Positions 25,801 through 35,272 of a DNA stretch of 48,208 nt are shown here, piece after piece. Position 1 is the stretch's first letter. Every line of letters starts with the position of its first letter. The notes below the pieces were generated by a model, which did no database searches, was not told where the DNA came from, and worked only from the letters and a program-made list of their open reading frames with translations. Both the position numbers and the translations under genes were made by a program. The DNA is from an uncultured Gilliamella sp. (lineage in GTDB: Bacteria > Pseudomonadota > Gammaproteobacteria > Enterobacterales > Orbaceae): contig CAMLMY010000013.1 in the NCBI GenBank assembly GCA_946481345.1, positions 1 to 48,208 of the forward strand, given 5' to 3'.

Positions 25801-27992
25801 TTATTAATGGTTTTGATAATGGTATTAAGGCAATCAATAATGGTACTGGGTCTACTGAGATTAACATTTTTGGCAAAGTAGAAGGACAATCAGGAACAGG
25901 TATTTATACCACAGGTAAAGAAGGGTTAAAAACCTATATAAATTTAAATCAGGGTGCAGATGTCTCATCGGCTAGTGACATTGCAATAACAAACGAAATC
26001 ACAGATTCAATTATTTCTCTAAATGATGGTTCCAAAATTAGTGGACAAATTAGACTTGGAGAGGGTAATGATACACTGTTTATTAATGAAGGCGCAGATA
26101 TATCACAATTAACCGCAATAGATGGTGGTAATAAATTTACGCGCGTAGGTGGATCGTTTGACGAGGATACCCTTAACCTTAATGTTCATCTTATTGGCTC
26201 ATCAACTTCAAGCGGTTCGACTGGAAATGTATCAATTGTTGGATGGGAAAATATTAATCTCAGTCAGATTGGTAAATTGACATTAACAGGTGATTTAAAT
26301 ACAGATAAATTAACTCTTGAATCAGGCGCAATTGTTGATCTTCAATCCACTTTACATCAATCACAAATTAGTGGAAGCGTTTATAATGGAGGGACTATAA
26401 CACTTGGTAATTCCTATCCAGGAGACAGTTTGATTATTGCTGGCGATTATGTTGGAAATAATGGGAAATTAGTGCTTGATACCGTCGTTCAAAATAGCAA
26501 TAGTCCAACAGATCGATTATTTGTAAATGGTAATGTTTCAGGAAACACATTTATACAAATTAATAATATTAATGGGTTAGGTGCTGATACGAGTAATACT
26601 AATGGCATTGAATTAGTCCATGTAGATGGAGTAAGTACTGATGATGCATTTAAAATGCAACAAGACCATTTAGATGTTGGCGCATATGAGTATTATTTGC
26701 ATAAAGGTGATCTTAACAACCAAAATAACAACTGGTATTTACGCAATAATTTACCTAATAACCCAACAAATCCAACTAACCCAACAAATCCAACTAATCC
26801 AACTAATCCAACAAGCCCAACAAATCCAACGAATCCGACAAACCCAACGAATCCGACAAACCCAACGAATCCGACAAACCCAACGAATCCGACAAACCCA
26901 ACGAATCCAACAAACCCGACGAATCCGACAAACCCGACGAATCCAACAGGTCCAACGAATCCAACAGGTCCAACCAATCCAACCAATCCAATCGATCCAA
27001 GTATTGATCCGGATACAGGAAAACCTGTTAAACCAGCAGGTGTAAAAACTTATCGTAAAGAAGTTCCTTTGTTTGGAGCAATCGCAGAACAACTTCGCTT
27101 AGCAGAAAATATTATGCAAAGTAATTTACATCAACGTATTGGTAATATGCCGTTGTTAGATTCACCAATAAGTTGGGGTAGAATTATAACTAAACGTATT
27201 GATGTAGAACAAAATGGCATTACTAATCCTCAAAGCAAAGGAAACTACACTGGTTTTCAATTGGGAAGTGATTTTTGGCAAGAAGACAATTGGCGACTGG
27301 GCGCTTATTTTGGCTATTTGTATGGTAATATGACCGTTAATGGGTTTGCTAGTGGTCGAAATGGACAAGTGGGTAAAAATGGTATAAATTCCTACTTCTT
27401 AGGCGCTTATAGTACTTATATGCAAGACAATGGTACTTATCTTGATATTGTTTTACAAGGGGCTCGTCATCGTGTCAATGTAAAACCTGATGGTAATGAA
27501 AACAGCAAACAAAAAAGCTATGGCTTAAGTGCATCAATTGAAACAGGTAAACCATTTATCTTATCGGCTAATGGATGGAAGTTTGAACCACAAGCCCAAA
27601 TCATACATCAATGGCTTGATATGCATGATAGTAATATTAGTGGTAATACCAAAGTAAAACATAGTAATAATAATGCTGTGTTGTTCAGAATTGGTGCTCG
27701 TTTTGAAGGTAATTTCAAAATGGACGATACATTGATACGTCCTTATGCTCGTGTTAACCTGTTCTATTCACCAAGTGGTGCTGATCATGTAACCTTTGCT
27801 AGTAAAAATGCTGCTACGGAATTTAGTAATGGTGCTAAATATTTAAGTTCGGAAATGGCAATAGGTGGCAGTTTTGAAATTAATAATCAATTCAGCGCTT
27901 ATACAGAAATCGGCCATACATGGACAAATGGCGGGGATGCAAGAGTCAAAGCACCGATTAGCGCATCTGTTGGTATTCGGGCTAATTGGTAA
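22857..27992 (+). CDS. Giant type Va autotransporter with repeat passenger
   Basis: A 1711-residue self-secreting surface protein. The N-terminus is an extended signal peptide (ESPR: MNKVYKLVWNARRKAF) ending near PVSYA (residue 50). The passenger holds 17 imperfect repeats of about 53 residues (about 129-1030; consensus core G-I-x-G-x-x-NGI, then GSTxI, then a DGI segment). Each is probably a pair of beta-helix turns. A non-repetitive beta-helix segment follows, then an Asn-Pro-Thr tract (about 1302-1378). The C-terminal beta-barrel (about 1400-1711) ends in an aromatic residue (Trp). Probably an adhesin; no catalytic motif is visible. A single-gene transcription unit is likely. Confidence 0.93.
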   Translation: MNKVYKLVWNARRKAFIVTSEKAQSKGRLFLVNLLSVATLTAAMVPVSYAQCIESSLKNNSCETKITSQYANQNLLSLQRSDYLNHLLSTANLNGSVEISLPHHLESNDDGYTYTSAPNVDNLVINQPAGDIIGGTNGININHNGSGSTNISINGDVTGKQNDGIHASNSTNTQDLNIIETVGADIHGNLNGINVANNGHGTTTITTSDSVVGDESDGIVVVNDGDTKGIKVIQLAGSIHGKKNGINADNRGKETTHITTAGEVIGDNNEGINAVNEQNAGNMAIEQNSGSISGHLNGIKANNLGNGSTTITTTAKITGQNNDGIFVNNNSNTHDLSVTQSSGSISGELNGINAINGGNGATIVTTSGTITANQQDGVAIVNQANTKKLTFNQLKGDITGKQYGINIVNNGNGLTSINSYGNVEGQQKDGIFGIGGVNTNDLNVSQSTGSIKGELNGINMTNQGNGSTLITTNGEVTGHQNDGIFAVNEVNTHELTINQSAGNIHGQSNGININNKGSGSTIVSASGDVIGDNDYGISAVNETNTKDLNIRQPLGNIHGKLDGINVEHKGTGTTTIATSGQVIGDQENGIYAITQTNTKNLTAKQSSGSILGKKNGINFNNLGTGSTFINTAGQVEGSENDGILVNNDTHSQDVNIMQTAGSIKGKLNGINVNNKGNGTTSIITSNDVIGTQNNGMTAVNEQNTQDIIVSQLSGNIQGSQNGINMFNNGKGATSINTSGMVIGKLNDGIYAFNNNNTTDLKVSQLDGEINGKHNGMTIENNGQGLTSITTLGKVISDQEDGIFATNNTNSKDLDIIQSGGEIIGNKNGINIVNNGQRSTVISIAGKVIGNNSNAISAVSQSSTNNLLFGQTQNSEIIGKLNSIELANHGQGSTGLKVAGKIVSLNLDAIIATNYSNANNLTFRQESNSEIQGAKNGINFTNQGNGFTRIVSEGKITANNGSAILVSNNDTASDLLINQTNGIINGFDNGIKAINNGTGSTEINIFGKVEGQSGTGIYTTGKEGLKTYINLNQGADVSSASDIAITNEITDSIISLNDGSKISGQIRLGEGNDTLFINEGADISQLTAIDGGNKFTRVGGSFDEDTLNLNVHLIGSSTSSGSTGNVSIVGWENINLSQIGKLTLTGDLNTDKLTLESGAIVDLQSTLHQSQISGSVYNGGTITLGNSYPGDSLIIAGDYVGNNGKLVLDTVVQNSNSPTDRLFVNGNVSGNTFIQINNINGLGADTSNTNGIELVHVDGVSTDDAFKMQQDHLDVGAYEYYLHKGDLNNQNNNWYLRNNLPNNPTNPTNPTNPTNPTNPTSPTNPTNPTNPTNPTNPTNPTNPTNPTNPTNPTNPTNPTNPTNPTGPTNPTGPTNPTNPIDPSIDPDTGKPVKPAGVKTYRKEVPLFGAIAEQLRLAENIMQSNLHQRIGNMPLLDSPISWGRIITKRIDVEQNGITNPQSKGNYTGFQLGSDFWQEDNWRLGAYFGYLYGNMTVNGFASGRNGQVGKNGINSYFLGAYSTYMQDNGTYLDIVLQGARHRVNVKPDGNENSKQKSYGLSASIETGKPFILSANGWKFEPQAQIIHQWLDMHDSNISGNTKVKHSNNNAVLFRIGARFEGNFKMDDTLIRPYARVNLFYSPSGADHVTFASKNAATEFSNGAKYLSSEMAIGGSFEINNQFSAYTEIGHTWTNGGDARVKAPISASVGIRANW
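23241..25946 (+). repeat. 17 tandem passenger repeats of about 159 bp
   Basis: The autotransporter gene contains 17 consecutive, diverged units of roughly 159 bp (53 codons). The translated motif NGI, spaced about 53 residues, marks each unit. The last four units are the most degenerate. Confidence 0.85.
26759..26992 (+). repeat. 9-bp Asn-Pro-Thr coding repeat tract
   Basis: About 26 nearly perfect copies of a 9-bp unit (aat-cca-aca type) encode NPT triplets, with a few Ser or Gly variants. It is a likely slippage hotspot. Unit changes keep the frame, so the result would be linker-length variation between passenger and barrel rather than on/off switching. Confidence 0.92.
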
Positions 27993-28051
27993 TAGTTAAA
28001 TAAACTTTCACTAAGACATAAAAAACCGGTATGACATAGCGAAATTGAAGT

Positions 28052-28093
28052 GACCCCCAATAGTTGTACCCCAATTACTGGGGGTCTTTTTTT
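28052..28093 (+). terminator. Terminator formed by an IS end, after the autotransporter
   Basis: gaccccca (28052-28059) pairs with tgggggtc (28079-28086), followed by seven Ts. The left arm has the look of an IS3-family terminal repeat and lies just before a transposase remnant, so an IS end appears to act as the terminator of the autotransporter gene. Confidence 0.75.
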
Positions 28094-28216
28094 ATGTCAA
28101 AATATAGTCGAGATTTAAAAATTATCATAGCTAATGAATTCTTATCAGGAGAATCATCGGAAATTCTTTCAAAAAAATATATGATATCAACGTCACACAG
28201 CTGGATTAATAAGTGA
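28094..28216 (+). pseudogene. Remnant of IS3-family transposase OrfA
   Basis: A 40-codon frame starting MSKYSRDLKIIIANEFLSGE and continuing ILSKKYMIS with SWINK before TGA matches the N-terminal helix-turn-helix of IS3/IS150-type OrfA proteins. The middle of the second helix looks shortened (STSHSWINK), and the rest of OrfA and all of OrfB are missing. A terminal-repeat-like sequence (tgacccccaatagttgtacc) starts at 28051. It is a fossil insertion. Confidence 0.7.
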
Positions 28217-28380
28217 TATTACAGTTTTTATATTTTAATCTTAAAGATAAATTGTTATAGGATTTCTAGCGAAGATCTGAATCTTACTTTTTCTAAAATT
28301 AGTCTTGTTTAGAATGCAATCAACTTATTGCACTAAATCTTTACTATCATCAGACATAGATAAAATTAACTCATACTTTT
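28217..28380. other. Intergenic region between IS remnant and aldo/keto reductase
   Basis: AT-rich with no open frame and no further IS sequence that I recognise. Confidence 0.4.
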
Positions 28381-28385
28381 TAATG

Positions 28386-28413
28386 GGTTAAAAGCCTCCT
28401 TTGTTGGAGGCGA
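28386..28413 (-). terminator. Terminator of the aldo/keto reductase gene
   Basis: gcctcc (28394-28399) and ggaggc (28406-28411) form a 6-bp GC-rich stem around tttgtt. Read on the minus strand it is followed by ttttaaccc. It lies about 45 nt after the reductase stop codon. Confidence 0.65.
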
Positions 28414-28456
28414 TTATAATGTTTATTAATATTCAATCTATATTACGATTTCAAAA

Positions 28457-29937
<1,481 letters not shown>

Positions 29938-30506
29938 ATGACGATTCGTCCTGTACCTCTAGATAAATCTTACCGCTTACTGAATCATGGGATAACGGTA
30001 ATTGTTTAGCAGACAATGATAATACTGAAAATGTTATGTCAGCATCTTGGATCAGCACATTAGATATGTTTCATGCAAAATTGACAGCAGTTACTAGACA
30101 AAAAGTCATTCACACGGCAACTCATCGAAAAGAGCTAGAAATTTGTAATACAAGTCCCCATTGCCAAACAGGCTGAACACGTTATTGGAGCAGTTACACA
30201 AAGTTATTTCGATAATCCAAACAAATTAGCGATAACTACATTGAGTTATTTTATCAAGATGGTTTTGATGTACTTCTCGTAAAAGGCTGTGTTGCTTGGT
30301 TGATCTGTCGTCTGATCCCTGAAGAATATAACCAGCAAAATTATGATCTATTAATTGGTGAAGTTATCGGTGCATGGACTGACGATCGTATTTACGAAAA
30401 TGGTCATTAGAAGTTTGATGAGATAAGTGATGAAATGAAGACGTTGCATTATATAGCGGGTAATCAGTTTTATATCACAGGTAAAGGAGTTGTTGTTAAG
30501 GATTAG
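29938..30506 (+). pseudogene. Decayed flavin reductase (DIM6/NTAB-type) gene
   Basis: Joining frames recovers a flavin-reductase-like protein: MTIRPVPLDKSYRLLNHGIT, MSASWISTLDMFHAKLTAVT, VPIAKQAEHVIGA, ELFYQDGFD, KGCVAWLICRLIPEEYNQQN, and finally IAGNQFYITGKGVVVKD. Damage seen: a frameshift near 30010 (gtttagcagac), another near 30105, another near 30231 (gcgataac for an expected gcggataac), and two nonsense codons, agc-tag near 30140 and cat-tag near 30409 where Trp is expected. Both nonsense changes are toward A or T. About 190 codons in all, close to full length, so inactivation was by point lesions and not truncation. Confidence 0.8.
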
Positions 30507-30876
30507 CCTAGATATTTTCTAAATTTATTACATAATTAATAATATCTTTAAAATTATGATGTATAACGATAAGTTGTCCATTAATCAATTATATTTAAAA
30601 TATTGCTTAACATGGAAATCGTCCAACATTTTTTAAACGTTACTATCTAATTATTGCTAAAAACAATGATTTGCTACTGTTTTTTACTTTCTAAATATTT
30701 ATAAAATCATGATCTCTCGCCAATCATTTTTAATATCCTTATATATAAAAAGGAATAACAAATCTTAATAATTGAATAATATGATATAAAAAATAGTTAT
30801 CATAATAATTTTTTTATAGTTTTACTGTTCAATTATGGTAATGTTTTGCCGTTAAATTATTATATAGGGAAATACT
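30507..30876. other. Intergenic region upstream of sstT
   Basis: AT-rich, no gene on either strand. The tract tatagggaaatact just before 30877 supplies a weak ribosome binding site for sstT. Confidence 0.4.
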
Positions 30877-32109
30877 ATGCCTCATTCAACTAATAGATTG
30901 GTTCGTATTTATTTTAAAGTAGGGCTGATACCGCAAATTATATTAGGATTAATTCTAGGTATTGCATTAGCCGCTATTTCGAAAGATCTTGCATTAGATA
31001 TGTCCTTCATTGGAGCACTTTTTATTAATGCCTTAAAATCCGTTGCTCCTATTTTGGTTCTTATTTTAGTTATTGCTTCAATATCCAATCACCAACATGG
31101 TAAACGCGCTAATATGGGTGAACTTCTTACGCTTTATTTTTCTGGAATGATATTGGCCGCATTATTAGCAACGGTTGCTAGTTTTATCTTTCCTTCTGTT
31201 ATTTCATTAGGAGATGCCGCTGACCAAAGCAAATTAACCCCTCCAGGTAGTATTATTGAAGTGTTAAAAACGTTGTTTAACAAAATGATCGACAATCCAG
31301 TAAATGCGTTGGTTAATGCTAACTATATTGGTCTTATAATTTGGGGCGTTGGTATTGGGATTGCGTTAAGGCACTCAAGTGAAACGACCAAAACAATGAT
31401 GAACGATCTGTCTTTAGCAATTTCATTCATTGTAAGAATTATTATTCGCTTTGCACCATTAGGCGTATTTGGTTTAGTTGCCTCAACTCTTGCAGAAACA
31501 GGTTTTGGGGAATTACTTAAATATGCCCATCTAATAGTCGTATTAGTGTCTTGTATGTTAATTGTGGCATTAATTATTAATCCATTATTAGCGTATATTG
31601 TTATGCGTAAAAATCCATTTCCACTCGTTTTGACTTCATTAAAAGATAGTGCCATCCCAGCATTCTTTACTCGTAGTTCAGCAGCAAATATTCCGGTTAA
31701 TATCGAAATTTGCAAAAGATTAAAAATGGATGAAGATACCTATTCCGTAGCAGTACCATTAGGTGCGGCTATTAATATGTCAGGTGCGGCAATCACTATC
31801 ACTATTTTAACTTTAGCGACCGTTAATTCTTTGCATATAGAAGTGGATATTTTTTCTGCGGTATTACTTTGTATTGTGACGAGCGTATGCGCATGTGGTG
31901 CATCAGGTATCGCAGGCGGGTCTTTATTGCTTATTCCTGTTGCTTGTAGTATGTTTGGTATACCTAACGAAATTTCAGCAAAAGTCATTGGTATCGGGAT
32001 TGCTATTGGTGTAATTCAAGATTCTGTTGAAACTGCGCTTAATTCATCTAGTGATGTCGTATTTATCGGTGCAGTATCAGAAAAAGTCCAACGTAATAAG
32101 ACAAAATAG
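30877..32109 (+). CDS. sstT: Serine/threonine:sodium symporter SstT
   Basis: Inner-membrane Na+-coupled serine/threonine importer of the dicarboxylate/amino acid:cation symporter (glutamate transporter) family. The 410-residue product has eight-plus hydrophobic segments. Family hallmarks include a serine-rich hairpin (AFFTRSSAANIPVN) and the NMSGAAITITILTLA region that forms the substrate/sodium site. The N-terminus (RIYFKVGLIPQIILGLILGI) strongly resembles E. coli SstT. It is monocistronic with its own terminator. Confidence 0.93.
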   Translation: MPHSTNRLVRIYFKVGLIPQIILGLILGIALAAISKDLALDMSFIGALFINALKSVAPILVLILVIASISNHQHGKRANMGELLTLYFSGMILAALLATVASFIFPSVISLGDAADQSKLTPPGSIIEVLKTLFNKMIDNPVNALVNANYIGLIIWGVGIGIALRHSSETTKTMMNDLSLAISFIVRIIIRFAPLGVFGLVASTLAETGFGELLKYAHLIVVLVSCMLIVALIINPLLAYIVMRKNPFPLVLTSLKDSAIPAFFTRSSAANIPVNIEICKRLKMDEDTYSVAVPLGAAINMSGAAITITILTLATVNSLHIEVDIFSAVLLCIVTSVCACGASGIAGGSLLLIPVACSMFGIPNEISAKVIGIGIAIGVIQDSVETALNSSSDVVFIGAVSEKVQRNKTK

Positions 32110-32152
32110 TTTTAAAATATGTAGATAACCGTTAGCTTATACTTATCTCAAC

Positions 32153-32184
32153 AGCCTGATAAAAAAATTTATCAGGCTTTTTTA
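32153..32184 (+). terminator. Terminator of sstT
   Basis: agcctgataaa (32153-32163) pairs with tttatcaggct (32168-32178), an 11-bp stem with a short loop, followed by a run of six Ts. Confidence 0.9.
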
Positions 32185-32291
32185 TTAACCAATAGATTTA
32201 GTCATCAGGCAAATTATTGCATTTATTGATATGACTATTTATCATAATTCAAAATTCAATCAATTATATTCACGTAAAATATTGGAATCTT

Positions 32292-32930
32292 ATGCCATCT
32301 AATCAAACTATTTCTGCTTCGACATTTCCCAAAAAAGGTAATACAAAAAAAGGTAATGAGACAAGAGCTGCACTGATTCGTAGTGGAGTAGAATTGATGA
32401 CCACATATGGGTACATTTCATCAAATATTGAAAATATTTTAAAGCAGGTAGGCGTGCCCAAAGGTTCCTTTTATTATTACTTCAAAAGTAAGGAAGACTT
32501 TGGAAAAGCAATCATAGCCAGTTATGATAGTTTTTTTGTTCATAAATTAGATAAGCATTTAAATGATTCGTCGATTAAATCACCTATCGCCCGAATTAAA
32601 GCTTTTTGCGAAGATGCAAAGCAAGGTATGGCAAAGTATGATTATAAACGTGGATGCTTAATTGGCGAATTAATTCAAGAAGAATCACTCTTACCTCAAG
32701 GTTATGCGCAACTGCTTGAACAGGTTTTGCAAAGTTGGCAAGTTAAAATAGAAAAATGCCTTGAATTGGCAAGAAAATCAGGTGAAATCAACGCAAATAT
32801 TGATTGTAAATTATTATCTGAATTTTTTTGGTTAGGCTGGGAAGGTGCGGTAACACGTAGCAAATTGCTAAAAAAATCAGAGCCGTTAGATACATTTATA
32901 ACTATTTTCATTAATATGATGATTAAATAG
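32292..32930 (+). CDS. acuR: TetR-family regulator, AcuR-like
   Basis: A 212-residue repressor-type protein. The N-terminal helix-turn-helix (about 27-75) ends in the classic VPKGSFYYYFKSKEDFGKAI. The C-terminal ligand domain has features of the AcuR/YxaF-type subgroup (GMAKYDYKRGCLIGELIQE and FFWLGWEGAVTRSKL). AcuR senses acrylate/acryloyl-CoA and controls acuI. Here the next gene is an AcuI homologue and two palindromic sites lie between them, so local regulation is likely. It has an unusually long, Lys-rich N-terminal tail (about 20 residues). No operator copy is seen upstream of this gene itself. Confidence 0.82.
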   Translation: MPSNQTISASTFPKKGNTKKGNETRAALIRSGVELMTTYGYISSNIENILKQVGVPKGSFYYYFKSKEDFGKAIIASYDSFFVHKLDKHLNDSSIKSPIARIKAFCEDAKQGMAKYDYKRGCLIGELIQEESLLPQGYAQLLEQVLQSWQVKIEKCLELARKSGEINANIDCKLLSEFFWLGWEGAVTRSKLLKKSEPLDTFITIFINMMIK

Positions 32931-33001
32931 AATGTAACATCCTAATATATTATAAATTTATTTTTTTAAACCTTGTCCAAATATAATTTATTGCTTTTAA
33001 C

Positions 33002-33038
33002 TAGACGATCGGTCTATAATTTTTAGACCATTCGTCTA
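33002..33038 (+). promoter_or_regulatory. Two tandem TetR-type operators upstream of acuI
   Basis: Two 15-bp sites, tagacgatcggtcta (33002-33016) and tagaccattcgtcta (33024-33038), each have inverted arms TAGAC-N5-GTCTA. Their centres are 22 bp apart, about two helical turns. They lie about 95 nt before acuI and about 70 nt after the regulator gene. The pattern is typical of TetR-family operators. TATAAT lies between them (33014-33019), so binding could block a promoter. Confidence 0.8.
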
Positions 33039-33132
33039 TTAATGGTAAATAAATTATCTAACTGACGAGCCAACTATTTCAGTGAGTCAATTATCTATTG
33101 GTTTATTATCCATTACACAATAAGGAATATGT

Positions 33133-34128
33133 ATGTCATTCAATGCCATTATTTTAGAGAAAAATGAGGTTACTGGGTTTTCCCATTCATTGAAAACCAT
33201 AACGAAACAACAACTACTTCAACAACAAGGCGATACCTTAGTAAAAATACAATATTCAAGTATTAATTATAAAGATGCATTAGCATTGACCAATAAAAGT
33301 CCTATTGTTAGACAATGGCCAATGGTTCCAGGTATTGATGGTGTAGGGACAGTAATTGAATGTCAAAGTGGTCGTTATCAACCAGATGATTTGGTTATTT
33401 TGAATGGTTGGGGATGCGGTGAAACACATTGGGGATGCCTTGCTCAATATGCCTATTTGAAATCAGATTGGCTAATTCCATTACCATGCAATCTAACTCC
33501 TTATCAATCAATGATTATTGGTACTGCAGGGTATACGGCTGCTTTATGTGTTTTGCGTATTGTTGATTTTGGCGTTAAACCAGAAGATGGCAAAATTTTA
33601 GTTACAGGCGCCACGGGTGGCGTTGGGTCAGTTGCTATCGCATTATTGAGTAAATTAGGTTATCAGGTCACCGCCTCAACCAATAAAATGACGGATGAAG
33701 ATTATTTACATAAACTGGGTGCGGTCGAGATTATTGATAGCCAATCATTGAAAGAACCTAATCGACCATTACAAAAAGAACAATGGTCAGCAGCCATTGA
33801 TGTGGTTGGTTCGTATACATTAGCAAACATTTGTGCACAAACTCAATATGGTGGTATTGTCACTTGTTGTGGTCTTGCTCAAGGTATGGATTTACCGGCA
33901 ACGGTTGCGCCTTTTATTTTACGTGGCGTGACATTAGCAGGTATTGATAGTGTAATGGTGAGCTATGGTAAACGGGTTGCTGCATGGCAATTAATTGCAC
34001 AACATTTTGATGAAAAACTATTTTCTCATATAGGCAAAACAGTTACCTTAAATGAATGTTCTGACATAGCTAATAAAATGATAGCTGGAAAAATTAAAGG
34101 GCGTTTTGTGGTTGATGTGAATCATTAA
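33133..34128 (+). CDS. acuI: Acrylyl-CoA reductase / YhdH-type quinone oxidoreductase
   Basis: NADPH-dependent medium-chain dehydrogenase/reductase without zinc. In E. coli and Rhodobacter, YhdH/AcuI reduces toxic acryloyl-CoA to propionyl-CoA. The 331-residue chain matches family length: the N-terminal catalytic domain includes SSINYKDALALT and the VPGIDGVGTV segment. A Rossmann fold (ILVTGATGGVGSVAIALL) follows, then SAAIDVVGSYTLANICAQTQ. It lies directly downstream of an AcuR-like repressor gene and double operator. Ribosome binding site aagga precedes the ATG. Confidence 0.92.
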   Translation: MSFNAIILEKNEVTGFSHSLKTITKQQLLQQQGDTLVKIQYSSINYKDALALTNKSPIVRQWPMVPGIDGVGTVIECQSGRYQPDDLVILNGWGCGETHWGCLAQYAYLKSDWLIPLPCNLTPYQSMIIGTAGYTAALCVLRIVDFGVKPEDGKILVTGATGGVGSVAIALLSKLGYQVTASTNKMTDEDYLHKLGAVEIIDSQSLKEPNRPLQKEQWSAAIDVVGSYTLANICAQTQYGGIVTCCGLAQGMDLPATVAPFILRGVTLAGIDSVMVSYGKRVAAWQLIAQHFDEKLFSHIGKTVTLNECSDIANKMIAGKIKGRFVVDVNH

Positions 34129-34369
34129 CGTAAAAATTAACTATATATATTTCTTATTATTTAGCGGTGTAAAATATTCACCGCTCATTCAAGTTAAGTA
34201 AATAATCGATTTAAATGTAAACAAAAAGGATTAATTCAGTAATTATCCTTGTATTTCCTATGAAATCAGAATAAATTCAATCTAAGTAAGTTGTTTTGAA
34301 AGTGAAGTTCGCAATGACCGTTTAAAATTATCAATATTTAGTGAGTAATTTAAAGAGGGGAAATGTGAT

Positions 34370-34597
34370 ATGCCTTATCAAACACGAGATGACCTACCAG
34401 AATCGGTTCGACATGTTCTACCTGCCCATGCTCAAGATATTTTTAAAGAAGCTTTTAATAATGCAATGAAAGAGTATCAAGATCCTAAAAAACGACGAGA
34501 CAATAGTTCGCCTGAACAAGTTGCGTTTCGAGTTGCTTGGTCGGCGGTTGAGAAGCTTTATCATAAAGATGAAAATGGTAAATGGGTTGCTAAATAA
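34370..34597 (+). CDS. chaB: ChaB family protein
   Basis: A 75-residue, soluble, helix-rich protein of the ChaB family: DLPESVRHVLPAHAQDIFKE at the N-terminus and AFRVAWSAVEKLYHKDENGK at the C-terminus. E. coli ChaB was named a putative regulator of the ChaA cation antiporter, but its function is not well established. No chaA is nearby. Ribosome binding site gagggg lies upstream of the ATG. Confidence 0.92.
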   Translation: MPYQTRDDLPESVRHVLPAHAQDIFKEAFNNAMKEYQDPKKRRDNSSPEQVAFRVAWSAVEKLYHKDENGKWVAK

Positions 34598-34678
34598 TCA
34601 CCTAAATGATAAATATTCTTTGTTTTAACATTTATTAATACTATTGATTAATAATCAATAAAAAGATAGTATAAAATC

Positions 34679-34703
34679 TAAGCCAACATGTATGGTTGGC
34701 TTA
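34679..34703. terminator. Hairpin downstream of chaB
   Basis: taagccaac (34679-34687) pairs perfectly with gttggctta (34695-34703) across a 7-base loop, followed by atttata. It probably ends chaB transcription; the short T tail keeps this tentative. Confidence 0.5.
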
Positions 34704-34729
34704 ATTTATATTTAAATCAAGAGATAAAA

Positions 34730-35146
34730 ATGTTTATTTTTTCTCTTACCTATCTTAAACCCATTAATGAAGTAGAAAAACAATTACCACAACATATCGA
34801 TTATCTAGAACGTCATTATCAATCAAGTAGTGATTTTAAATATCTTGCTTCTTTATTGAAATATGCCCTCAATGAAACCCAAGCATTTGTACATTTTGAT
34901 CAGCAGACGATTAAGCGAACTGATGGAGTTATTCCAACAAAAACACGAGAATTAATTGCATTAGCTATAGCGCTTACGACGCAATGTGCTTATTGTATCG
35001 ATGTTCATGTTAAAGGTGCAAAACGGGCAGGGGTAAGTGTTGATGAGTTGGCTGAATTGATTTCGATTTCCGCATCGGTAAGATCTGGCGCAACCATGGC
35101 TCATGGTCTGTTAGCAATGCGCCTGTTTGAACAAAATAATAGTTAA
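34730..35146 (+). CDS. AhpD-like protein with a truncated YciI-type N-terminus
   Basis: A 138-residue protein. The C-terminal three quarters is a carboxymuconolactone decarboxylase/AhpD-type domain (TRELIALAIALTTQCAYCID with the redox pair CxxC and a following His, then HVKGAKRAGVSVDELAE). The first 38 or so residues (MFIFSLTYLKPINEVEKQLP, then HIDYLERHY) look like the start of a YCII-related protein, which normally runs about 95 residues. This could be a genuine fusion or an in-frame deletion joining two neighbours. The ATG at 34730 follows agagat; the longer frame from 34688 would start inside the upstream hairpin. Likely a peroxidase-type redox protein; substrate unknown. Confidence 0.75.
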   Translation: MFIFSLTYLKPINEVEKQLPQHIDYLERHYQSSSDFKYLASLLKYALNETQAFVHFDQQTIKRTDGVIPTKTRELIALAIALTTQCAYCIDVHVKGAKRAGVSVDELAELISISASVRSGATMAHGLLAMRLFEQNNS

Positions 35147-35177
35147 ATTTTATTTAGTTTAATCGTATTTTAAAAAA

Positions 35178-35214
35178 TGGCAGTAATTAAGAAAATAGTT
35201 AAACTGCCAAATTT
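35178..35214 (+). terminator. Possible terminator of the AhpD-like gene
   Basis: tggcagt (35178-35184) pairs with actgcca (35203-35209) across an 18-base loop, followed by aatttt. A weak candidate. Confidence 0.4.
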
Positions 35215-35272
35215 TACTATTCAACTATCTAATTAGATGGCATTTTTATCTTTTCTTCTCCAATTTTATCTC

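Noticed and set aside
23241-25946. CRISPR-like repeated structure
   Set aside because: The regular units are diverged in-frame protein repeats without conserved DNA repeats or spacers.
26693-27092. Long frames on both strands across the Asn-Pro-Thr repeat
   Set aside because: A 9-bp repeat opens several frames at once; the Val-Gly-Phe and Gln-Arg-Ile type products are shadows of the autotransporter.
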